Both the position numbers and the translations under genes were made by a program. Below are positions 54,745 to 64,000 of a stretch of DNA of 64,000 bases, one piece after another. Positions within the stretch are counted from its first letter, which is position 1. Every line of letters starts with the position of its first letter. The notes beneath the pieces are model-generated. The model ran no database searches and was not told where the DNA came from. It was given only the letters and a program-made list of their open reading frames with translations. Source of the DNA: Semisulcospira habei (taxonomy: Eukaryota; Mollusca; Gastropoda; Semisulcospiridae); the NCBI GenBank assembly GCA_036245525.1, contig BTPG01000005.1:213004492-213068491 (forward strand), given 5' to 3'.

Positions 54745-57700
54745 CTCATCAATTAATTCATCAACCAGTTCATAACAAATGTCTTCAGATAACTTGAGCC
54801 TGTAATGACCTGGTGCATAAGCTTTTTCCTTAGTGTGAAACACACGTTTCGTGTCTCCAACTGCAAGTGACTTCTTATGTGTTTGGATCATTTCAAGATT
54901 ATGTTTGTTTGATCTCAGTGACGTGTTTGGATAATCAGGCATTAATGCACCATCTTACACTTGCTTGTAATGTTCATGACGAATGTCTTTATTTTTTATT
55001 GCTGTTTTCTTGATACCTTTGGCTTTCGACTGACTACCCTTCTGGTGCAGTATAGAATACATTTTTGATCTCAGTCCAACGTACTCAACTATAGGCACAC
55101 CATTTAGTTCATCCTTAAACTTACCAGGCACTTTCTTGTTTTGTGTGCTAAACAGTGGATGGTCTTTAGGGTAGTCAGACGTGTCATACATGTGTAGTTC
55201 TGTTTTCATGTCTTCATAAAAGTCTTCAGTACACACATCAATGATCATAGAGTCAGTGTCAGTGTATAACAATCGACACTCAGGATACTTTAATTTGAAG
55301 TAATCATAATAAAATTCAAGCATTAGTAATTTTGACAACTCCAGAATTGCCATACCAATGAATACTGGCTTGTCCAGTTTAACAATCTTTTTTATGAGTG
55401 ACACTGCATACAATGATGAATGAAACTCTTTGTACCCTGTGTACTGTGGCTTGCCTGTAAGTTTAATAGCACCCAATTCAGTTGTGACCAGTCTTACATC
55501 TTTTCTGTGATGAGGATTTTCCATTGTCTTGCCAAAACAGGCATTGTTCATAAGCTTAAAGAAGTCTTTGTCAAATGCAGTGTTGCCGTCTCTGGCACGA
55601 AGGGTTGTGTTCTTCATTATGTAATCTTTCATAAAAGCACTCTGATCAAATTGGATTCCTCTGTGAACTTTCTTTAGTACTAACCCGTGTCTGATGTAAA
55701 ACTGTAACAAGCGATAGTGACAAACATAATTGAATTTGTCATTTAGATTTGGTACAAGTTTAGTGTCTTCTTTTTTCCCCGTCATACTCATTTTCTCAAC
55801 AGCCAACGGATAATCATTGTGGTAATCATGTAGGTGGTGTGGGTACTCTAGGTCTACTTCAAAGATCCAACCCTTAGCATCATTTCGGTCAAGATTCATA
55901 ATATAGTTTGTTATGTCTGTTATGTCATACTGTAACAAATCATGCAGACAAAAGTTTTTCAAGGGCAATAACTCACACATCGCGAACCCATAAAGGTTAT
56001 TAGCGTCTACGTACATAATGAATGACCTTGACCTCGAGGGGTCAAAGTCAAGGTCACCATAACTGTCCAGATATTTATTGTTGGCCTTGGCGTAATTATT
56101 TGCTGCAATACTAATACCACCCCTCAATCCACGTTCCACCATTTCACCCATCGTACGATCAGACAACAGGTCTATAAATATCTTACTGGATTTCAAAAAT
56201 GCATCCCATGTCATGCCAGGACTAGTTATGTAGCAAGCTGGGTCAAGACTGTAGTGTAACAAACCCTTTTCACGATAACTTTCAAATACGTCTGCTAGCA
56301 AGCAAACGTCAGCTTTCAAGTACTGGTCATGGTAGTCACCAATTGTCTGACACCCTAATTTATCCCATGCATCAAGTGTGTGTTGATATTCAGAGTCAGA
56401 AATACCTTTACCAGTTAGTGTAGAATAAAATTTCTCTTTTGGTGGCAGTCTTGTTTCTTCAAACACAACCCAGTGATCAATGTACTCATACAGATAGACA
56501 CCTTTTTTTAATCAACTCTGGCTCAAAATATTTACTCGTTATTGGATACTCATTCAGTCTTTCTGCTAGACTAGCAAGGCCTAAAGACAAATGTTGCATG
56601 GAGTCATAAAATGCTAATTTGTTGTCCAGCCTAAAAGTCAAATATTTTTCAGTTGTCTGGGCAATGCAACTAATTTTTCTGTAAGACTCATCTACAGCCT
56701 GCATGATGATGTGTGAATCATACCCTTTGAGATTGTGGAAAAAGATTGGTAACTTGTATGTCTTAGGATCTATTTTTAATAACAAGTTACAATTGTTATG
56801 TGCAGCACCTCTGTAACGCCCAGTTATGTAATCATGGTCACGAACTTTATCACCCTGGAGGGGTTGTTCACAAATCCAACACGTCTCAGCTGTATCAAAT
56901 TTCTGTTTGTCTTCTTCTGTCATCACCAAAGGCATCTGATATGTTGTGAGATACTGTACTACCTGACTATACAGTTGTCTCATTTCTGTTAAAAACAGAC
57001 ATGCTGCATTTTCACACCTGTAGATAACAGGTTCTGAATGCAGACCGTCTGACCTAACAATAATGAATCCAAAAGAACACACCACTTGGTCACTCAATTT
57101 TATAGTCTTTGGTAATGACTCTGGAACAGGACCCTCATATGGTACAACCAGTGATTCGAAATCAGCGTAGACTACAAATGGCAGCTTTTGCTGATTCCCA
57201 TAGTTCTTAAAATACACTTGACTACCAGGATAGGGTACTTAAGTACAGTTTGTATGTCATCAGCTGACCTGCAGTGTAAAACATGTTTATGTGCTACGTT
57301 TATAGAGGAGAATCTTTGTAAACATCTTTTACAAACTTTCTGTTTCCTACCATATTTTGATACATGATTATGAATTAGACGTGACATACTCCTGATAATT
57401 GTGTAGTGAAAGTTATTGTCATCTCCAATTAGCAACATGTCAACATGCTTATCTTCTGACTGACCATAGGTTGGAGCAAGTGGTGATACTGTAATGGGTT
57501 GTAACTTGTCAACAGACACATTATCCCACACATACACATTTACAGATATACCAGGATTTAGTTTTTCAAACAAGTCTATGTCCTCTATTTTAACAGGGAA
57601 CTCAATGCCACTGAAGTTGAGTTCATTTACAAATTTAGTGTAGTTAGATACACGTTCTGGTTTTGATTTTACAAAGTGTAGTTTAGCAAGCACACACCAC

Positions 57701-58191
57701 ATGAAACAATAGTTGTCATTGTTCTGTATGTTAACTATAGCCTTTTTGTTTGCAACCTCAGTTGGCAGTGGCAACTATGCTTTACCTAATATAGGATGAT
57801 ACCTAGACTGCTTTAATTGTAGTTCATGCACATGTCCTTCGTGCCAGCCAGACCCCTTCATTTTTGCACTGTCAATTGCCTGGAGGAAGTCAGGTAATAG
57901 TCTGTCTCTAAACACGTTCTCTAATTCTCTTCTTGTGTTAACTGTGTGTTGTCTTGTTGATATGTACGATACAATCACTTCACCGTCTACTCTAGTAAAT
58001 TCTATTTTAGCAACAATCTGAATCTTAACACTGCCTGTGATAAGATTTTGTTGTATGACAGAAAAAGAGTTTTCTATTGATTCAAAGACATTGTTAGTAT
58101 TGGATATAGGCAAGTCTGTTGTGTGAAACACGTTTCGTAAACCAGATGAGCCAGGGTTTGATGGGCCAGGGTTTTGAGAATTGTCCGTCAT
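54700..58191 (-). pseudogene. Protein-primed family B DNA polymerase (PolB), broken
   Basis: The start at 58191 follows GACAAATAAAA. The N-terminal region runs to a TAG at 57775-57777; the same frame continues (57774-57172) with a CxxC/HxxxC zinc-like block (CKRCLQRF... HKHVLHC). Then come a frame change near 57217-57235; exonuclease motifs VVYADFESL and FFHNLKGYDSHI; a one-base frame change in the A7 run near 56507; YLKADVCLLADVF; polymerase motif A YVDANNLYGFAM; motif B LMNNACFGKTMEN; motif C LLYTDTDSMI; and KxY GLRSKMYS. A TAA at 54955-54957 precedes the last 80 codons. It would replicate the element from a protein primer. With two stops and two frame changes it is dead. A long part (54955-56466) is still open. 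Confidence 0.93.
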
Positions 58192-58379
58192 TTTTATTTG
58201 TCCGACAAAATAATAAATAAAAAATATATTACCATTGTCACACCATATGTAATACTGTATTATCTGTAGTTATGATAAACAAGTCAACTACTTTCCTGGT
58301 GTTTGTCTTGAAGTCTTGTCCTGCAGGTGTAATATTACTTTATTAAATGTAACACTTTCAATATAACAATGTAGTTTTC

Positions 58380-58664
58380 TTAATTGATCAAATATGTCAT
58401 TACACAATACCTCAAACCAACGCAATGGCCACTGTTAGCATTATAAACTTTAAAAGCATTTGTCTTAAGATCAACAGTCTCATAATCATAACGTGGTAAT
58501 CCATCTGAATATTCCAAAGTAACATTATATGTCGTGTATATCCTTATTGACGGTGTTGAGAGTTTAAAGCTGGGTCCAAACACACGTGATTTTAAGTCAT
58601 AAAAACACTTAACATCTTTGAAGCATTCTGTAACATCAAACACTTGGATTTGTCCGTCTCTCAT
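58380..58664 (-). CDS. Small Polinton protein (94 residues), unknown
   Basis: The ATG at 58662-58664 directly follows GTCTAATAAAA, so it was chosen over an upstream in-frame ATG at 58757. The protein is beta-like and polar (VFDVTECFKDVKCFYDLKSR, IRIYTTYNVTLEYSDG, SGHCVGLRYCVMTYLIN). It sits upstream of PolB on the same strand, near the right end, and could be an early gene. No family recognised. Confidence 0.55.
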   Translation of the reverse strand: MRDGQIQVFDVTECFKDVKCFYDLKSRVFGPSFKLSTPSIRIYTTYNVTLEYSDGLPRYDYETVDLKTNAFKVYNANSGHCVGLRYCVMTYLIN

Positions 58665-59179
58665 TTTTATTAGACAAACAAAAGAATAATTGTTATCAAG
58701 CAAAATCATGTTTTCTAGGAAATTACACTGAATAGTAACTTTATACGTTTGCACCATTCAGCAAATGTAGTCAATAGTTTTTGAGTTTACCCCAGACCTA
58801 TATTGTGTCTCTCTCAGTGGGCTTATAAATGGCATGTTTCACAGATTTCAATTGTGGTGTCATGTACAATAACCCTGTCCTTTAAAGCAAACATACCTGA
58901 CACAGTATTGGCGATTATTGGCTTTGCAGTAAATTATAAATCACACCCTGGCCAAGTGAGAGCCAAATGAAACATCAGACGTAACATACTGGGTACCACA
59001 CACGTCGTGTGCCGCACCACATACAGCCCGAGATAAGTTTTTAAAAGCCTGGATACACAGTTACAGACAAGTAAAATAAAAATGGAACACTTACCTTTGA
59101 GCCAAGGCGGGGGGAGCTGTTTCGAAGAAGTACCCAATGGAGAAAGAAACACGCTTAGAAAAGACGGGTACAACACAAT

Positions 59180-59312
59180 TTATTAATATTTCGGGTAAAT
59201 ACCCTTTGTCAAAATAGACAAACAAACAAACAGAGAGATTAGCCGCTACTTATCTTCATTGGCAGAAGGAATGTGGCAACTGCTGTTTCGACTTAATTAG
59301 TCTCATCAGAAA
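59180..59312 (-). ncRNA. Two hammerhead-like motifs of a Penelope-like or retrozyme-like element
   Basis: On the minus strand 59309-59286 reads CTGATGA, stem GACT/AGTC with a short loop, then GAAA: the conserved core of a hammerhead ribozyme. Downstream on the same strand, about 59213-59190, TGACAAA is followed by stem GGGT/ACCC and GAAA, a variant of the same plan. Penelope-like retroelements and retrozymes carry such motifs near their ends. Stem I pairing was not convincing by eye, so cleavage activity is unproved. Confidence 0.45.
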
Positions 59313-59319
59313 GGTCATC

Positions 59320-60520
59320 AACCCTTGACAGCTCAATGAAAATGAAAAATTTTCGTGGCCACCTATTTTGTACCAAAGACCACATGTCAAAGCCAAACAG
59401 GTGTATTGCTCTCGGATGTAGTTTCGTGTGTGTCTGTGTGCTGAGCTGCTGGTACATCCCTAGGAAAATCACTTGAACATGGCACTCCCGGGCACCTCTT
59501 CCAGAATATTGAGTCATGATTGACTGTACCTAGCTCTGAGGTTTGGTTTTATACTAGAAAATATCTTAACACGCATTAGTTCCATGGCACGCCACCAGTC
59601 ATGTTCAAACTGTTTTGATCATGCCTGTTTTCGAAATGTGCAGAATAAAATCTGCTGACAAAACCAGGCAGTCTAACAAGGCAGAGAGATAAAACAGCAC
59701 TCATGACGCTCACTGTGTGTATTCAAGAAGCGGCAAATCAATTACTGTGCCAACATCAAGTTCAATGTCTTTTGAAATGACCAGCAAAATCAATCTACAC
59801 CCTTTTTTAGTGCCTGCGTTACCAGTCATGTTCAAACTGGCTTGATCATGCCTGTTTCATTCTGTGTAGAAATAACAGTCAACAGTAAACACCCCCCTCA
59901 GCATTAAAATACAAGACGGATCTTAACTTAAAGACTTTCTCTGTTTTCCAACAGGTTGCAAACTCATTTTAACTCTGTGTCTGTAAAGCCTTCATGGTGT
60001 TTATACATAGAGTGGGTCAGCCCGTCCAAAATCTTTCGTCAGTGCTTGTAATGTTGACATAAGCACAGACATAAAACAGAGCGGGGTAAAGGTGTATGAT
60101 TACTGTCTTTATGATGGGCCTCTCTCTGTGTGTAAAGAAAGAGGGGATTGTATGTGTGTTTGGGTGTTGGTCATTTGAATTTGTCTGAAGGGTGTACAAA
60201 TAATTGAAAAAAATTAAAAATTCCTTCTTGAATATCATGTCAGATAAAAATTTCTTATCAATATCGTGACGGGTGTGGTGCATACCGATCTGATTGAAAA
60301 GATTTTGATCTCAGTTTCAAAAGGCAAGCTAGTCCCGACATGAAAATGTGAATAATTGCAGGCCCTTTGAATTTTTCAGAACAAGTCTATTCATAACATA
60401 CCTGAATTGAGGTGGAGGTCTTTCAGAACCAGTCAAGCTTAGACATGACGTGTTTATGTATGTGATCGCTCCGGGGTTACCAGCACTGGTTTGACTGGGT
60501 GTTTTGTCTATGGTGGGGAG
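59320..60520. other. No recognised gene
   Basis: Only short chance frames. Two sub-segments share phrases such as ACCAGTCATGTTCAAACTG and TTGATCATGCCTGTTT (about 59595 and 59822), so a small diverged direct repeat is present. Confidence 0.5.
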
Positions 60521-60524
60521 GTGT

Positions 60525-60690
60525 GTGTGTGTGTGTTTGCATGCGTGTCTGTCTGTAGTTATGTGTGTCTTGTGTGTGTGTGTCTGTGTGTGTTCATGTG
60601 TGTGTACGCGTATGTTTATTCATGTGTTTCTGTGTGTGTATATGTGTGTGTATGTGTGTGTCAGTGCGTGTGTGTGTGTGTGTGGTTGTT
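60525..60690. repeat. Degenerate TG-rich tract
   Basis: TGTGTG blocks broken by CATGCG, TCTGTC and TATG. Cys/Val-rich frames here are artefacts. Confidence 0.9.
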
Positions 60691-60754
60691 TGACTACATC
60701 TTTTTGGGTCTATGGTGTATGTTACGTATGTATTAAAGCGATCTATGTGGGCAG

Positions 60755-63700
60755 TGGGCAGATGTTCACATCTGCACGGGACATAGACGACCCCGCCCTC
60801 CACGAGTCCCCTGCTGCCTTGCAGGACTGGCCGCTTGGCTGCGGAAAGGCTAAGGGAGGAAAACCCTGACATCAAAGCCCCCGTGTCTCCGGGGAAGGTT
60901 TTTGAGCCAGAGACTAGGACAAGGACAGTCTGATATAAAACCTACGACCCGAGGACCTCGATGCCACCGTCCTAGCGTGCTAGGCCATGGCAGACGAACC
61001 AAGGGTTTAAAGGGTGGGGCCAGTACTGCGCACACTGCACTCCACCAAAAAGCTCCACCGCGCAGGCTTTAGGAAACGCCCACGGACCATGACACCGACC
61101 TTTCCAAGTCCTGTAGCGATGGGCAAGGGGCGAAACGGCAGGTGAAAGATGTCACTGGAAGCCGCAGTCTCAAACCTGCATGCAGGCGGTTCAGGATATT
61201 GGTCGCCTGATGTTGACCTGGGGATGACAACGTCACTCGGCACACCCTGAACGACCAAGCAGCCTTCTCTAGGGACAGCACTGCTTGCTCCACACGGAGA
61301 GGGGCCTAGAAAAGGTGGCCTAACCAAAGCTCATCCCCTCGTAACCCCAGTTGGCTAGCCGCGGTCAACGGGCATCTTCTCCTGCGGTCAGAAAACAAGA
61401 AAAAACAATGGATCCACTTTCATGACGACCACGACCGGACTCAACGTAGCATGCTGGAACATCCGAACCATGCTCGACACAGCAGACAGCGGACGCCCTG
61501 AACGTCGCTCCGCCCTTATTGCCCATGAATTGCGGAGGTTAAACATCGACATCGCCGCGCTCAGCGAAGTACGCCTCCCGGAGGAAGGCAGCCTCCAAGA
61601 ACTTGGCGCTGGCTACACCCTCTACTGGTCAGGCAGGCCTGCATCAGAAAGACGGCTCTCAGGCGTGGGCTTCATGGTCAAGACCCCCATTGCGACTAAG
61701 TTGGAAAACCTACCAATGGGTCACTCCGACCGCATCATGTCCATGCGCCTCCCACTGAGACACCAGCAATACGTCACCCTTCTCAGTGTGTACTCCCCAA
61801 CCCTCCTGGCAGAGCCTGCAGAAAAAGACAAGTTCTACTCTGACCTGCGCAGCCTCCTGCAGAGCACCCCCGCAGACGACAAAGTCATCATCCTTGGCGA
61901 CTTCAACGCCAGAGTGGGCCAAGACTCTGAAGCCTGGAAAGGAGTCCTCGGCAAGCATGGCGTTGGGAACTGCAATGACAATGGCCGCCTGTTGTTGGAG
62001 TTCTGTGCAGAACAGCAACTTGTCATCACCAACACTACTTTCCAGCAAAAGGACAGTCGAAAGACCACCTGGATGCATCCTCGCTCCAAGCACTTGCACC
62101 TTATCGACTATGTCCTTGTGCGTCAGAGGGACCGCAGTGACGTCCTCCTCACCAGAGTGATGCCCAGTGCAGAGTGCCACACTGACCACCGCCTTGTCCG
62201 CTGCAAACTCAGGCTCCACCTCAAGCTGAAACCCAAGAAAAGAGGCCCCCTCAAGAAAAAGCTTGATGTCGCCAGCCTTCAGCGTGATGACAAGAAAGCT
62301 GCCCTTCAGACAGATTTACAGCGCATGCTCAAAGACACAGTTGATCCAGCAGACTCCTCCCCTGAAACACTCTGGGAGCAACTGAAAACTGCTATTGTAA
62401 AATCTTCTGTGGAAGTCTTGGGCTTTGTTAGAAAGAGGAACAAAGACTGGTTTGACGAAAACGACGTGGAGATCCAGGAACTTCTAGCAAACAAAAGAGC
62501 CGCCCACCAGGCCCACCTAGCCCAGCCTTCCTGCCCTGTGAAGAAATCTGCCTTTCGCCTCATCTGCAGCAGTCTCCAGCTCAAGCTTAGAGAGCTCCAG
62601 AACGAGTGGTGGTCGAGACTGGCACAGAGGACCCAGCTTTGCGCTGACAACGGTGACTACAGGGGCTTCTATGAAGCACTGAAAGCAGTGTATGGCCCTA
62701 GGCACCTGGTACAAAGTCCCCTGCGAAGCGCCGATGGACAGGCACTCCTCACAGATAATACCTCCATCTTGAACCGCTGGTCAGAATACTTTCAGGACCT
62801 CTTCGGCGCTGAGCGCACTGTTCAAGAAACAGTCATCCTCCAAATCCCACAGCTCCCACTAAAGGTTGAATTGGACGAACCGCCCACCGCCGAAGAGACC
62901 CACACAGCCATCCACCAGCTCAAGAGTGGCAAAGCAGCAGGCATTGACGGAATCCCGCCAGAGATCTGGAAACATGGAGGCCCAGCACTGCACAACAAGC
63001 TCCATGACCTCTTTCTCTGCTGCTGGGAGAAAGGAACACTACCAAAGGATCTCCGTGATGCAGTCATCATCACCCTATACAAGAACAAAGGAGAGAAATC
63101 TGAATGCTCTAATTATCGTGGAATTACCCTGCTGTCCATTGCCGGGAAAATTCTCGCAAGGCTGCTCCTGAATCGGCTGGTACCTGCCATCGCTGAAGAC
63201 CACCTCCCAGAGGGCCAGTGTGGCTTCAGAGCCAACAGGAGTACCACCGACATGGTCTTTGTGCTGAGACAGCTTCAGGAGAAGTGCCGCGAGCAGAACA
63301 AAGGGCTGTACGTAACGTTTGTCGACCTAACAAAAGCATTCGACACTGTGAGCAGGCAAGGCATGTGGCAGATCCTGGAGCGACTTGGCTGTCCCCCCAA
63401 GTTTCTAAGCATGATCGTCCAGCTCCACGAGGACCAGCAAGGCCAGGTTAGACTCAACAGTAACCTCTCAGAACCATTCCCCATTATCAACGGCGTGAAA
63501 CAGGGCTGCGTGCTGGCACCAACCCTCTTCACCATCTTCTTTAGCATGATGTTGAAGCAGGCCACAGTAGACCTCGACGATGACGATGCAGTGTACATCA
63601 GGTATCGTCTCGATGGCAGCCTGTTCAACCTCAGACGACTGCAGGCCCACACGAAAACCCTAGACCAACTGATTCGTGAGCTGCTCTTTGCTGATGACGC

Positions 63701-64000
63701 TGCCCTTGTTGCACACACAGAGAGAGCCTTGCAGCGCATCACATCCTGCTTTGCAGATGCTGCCCAGCTCTTTGGACTCGAGGTCAGTCTGAAAAAGACA
63801 GAGGTACTACATTAGCCGGCACCCAAGGAAGAGCATCGCCCTCCCCACATCACCATCGGCGAGTCTGAACTGAAGTCAGTACACCAGTTTACCTACCTTG
63901 GCTGCATCATCACGTCAGATGCCAAGCTGGACAAGGAGCTTGACAGCAGGCTGGCAAAAGCGAACAGCGCTTTTGGGCGACTTTTCAAGCGGGTGTGGCA
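60755..64000 (+). mobile_element. LINE-A copy 3 with 5' UTR, endonuclease and RT, cut by window end
   Basis: A GC-richer leader (about 60755-61421) precedes an open frame of 797 codons (61422-63815). Endonuclease motifs: NVACWNIRTM, ALSEVRLPEEG (catalytic Glu), VIILGDFNARVG, HLIDYVLV, TDHRLV. RT motifs: GKAAGIDGIPPEIW, NYRGITLLSIAGKILARLLL, QCGFRANRST, FVDLTKAFDTV, GVKQGCVLAPTLF, LLFADDAALVAH. A TAG at 63813-63815 stops the frame right after EVLH, where copies 1 and 2 read on; the same frame stays open to the window end. It is the only copy here with a complete 5' half, so it shows the family start. One stop makes it probably inactive. Confidence 0.92.

Larger units (their letters stand above)
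46869..58674. promoter_or_regulatory. AATAAAA-type motif at Polinton start codons
   Basis: The start codons at 45960, 46871, 47586 and 50107 (minus), 50148 and 53280 (plus), and 58191 and 58664 (minus) follow AATAAAA, ATAAAA or AAATAAAA within 0-5 bases. The start at 51453 follows ATTAAA. Intergenic gaps are only 11-40 bases. AATAAA is also the poly(A) signal, so one short AT-rich element may end the upstream transcript and begin the next. Function is inferred. Confidence 0.5.
45331..58757. mobile_element. Polinton/Maverick-class element (endogenous virus-like DNA transposon)
   Basis: A 13.4 kb AT-rich block holds about 14 closely packed genes: protein-primed PolB, retroviral-type integrase, packaging ATPase, capsid-like proteins and small conserved membrane or coiled-coil proteins. 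The set PolB + RVE integrase + packaging ATPase + capsid protein defines Polintons. The gene array, including the five small unknown proteins, resembles sets I know from predicted proteins of cnidarians and molluscs. Five genes are interrupted, so this copy is inactive in cis. Edges are given as the outermost genes; terminal inverted repeats and the 6-bp target duplication were not found by eye. The real element probably extends some hundreds of bases on each side. Confidence 0.92.

Noticed and set aside
45331..58757. Stop-codon reassignment in the Polinton
   Set aside because: TAG, TAA and TGA all interrupt genes, along with frame changes, so decay explains it better than an altered code.
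58934..59517. Two minus-strand frames of 74-80 codons near the hammerhead motifs
   Set aside because: They have no recognisable domain, and the ribozyme-like motifs lie between or at their ends. They are treated as chance frames.

Overview
The window is animal nuclear DNA. Its genes have introns, it is full of microsatellites and minisatellites, and it holds many decayed APE-type LINEs of kinds common in mollusc genomes. A marine gastropod or other mollusc is the best guess; this is inference, because no rRNA, mitochondrial or barcode gene is present.

1-22.1 kb: one host gene on the + strand. It has five exons (43-118, 3787-4495, 10088-10457, 20577-20813, 21242-22105) whose splice phases (1, 2, 0, 0) join into one frame of about 751 residues: signal peptide, IgGFc-binding-protein N-terminal type domain, Thr-rich mucin-like stalk, one membrane helix and a short basic tail. 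Its introns hold an endonuclease/reverse transcriptase (EN/RT) LINE inserted in a hairpin MITE, a 1.6 kb long-TIR element, a LINE-A copy, a 1.2 kb minisatellite and several hairpin MITEs. 22-28 kb: two related candidate exons, both interrupted by hairpin MITEs, a separate signal-peptide exon, and large minisatellites, one pair facing each other. 28-45 kb: nested retroelements, including a long LINE-A copy, an SGNH-hydrolase ORF1 region, RNase H LINEs, EN/RT LINEs, CR1-like tails and a LINE with an inverted 5' part inside a long-TIR element.

45.3-58.8 kb: an AT-rich, gene-dense block with about 14 tightly packed genes on both strands. It encodes a protein-primed family B DNA polymerase, a retroviral-type integrase, an A32/FtsK-type packaging ATPase, a probable double-jelly-roll major capsid protein, a probable minor capsid protein and several small membrane or coiled-coil proteins. 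This is a Polinton/Maverick-class element, an endogenous virus-like DNA transposon. Polymerase, integrase, both capsid genes and one further gene are broken; the ATPase and most accessory genes are open. Many start codons directly follow an AATAAAA-like motif. I found neither an adenain-type protease nor clear terminal inverted repeats.

58.8-64 kb: a segment with two hammerhead-like motifs on the minus strand (Penelope-like or retrozyme-like), sequence with no gene, and the 5' two thirds of a third LINE-A copy that runs off the window.

The host gene probably makes a secretory-pathway surface protein. The Polinton genes would together replicate, integrate and package the element. The rest is mobile DNA at various stages of decay.
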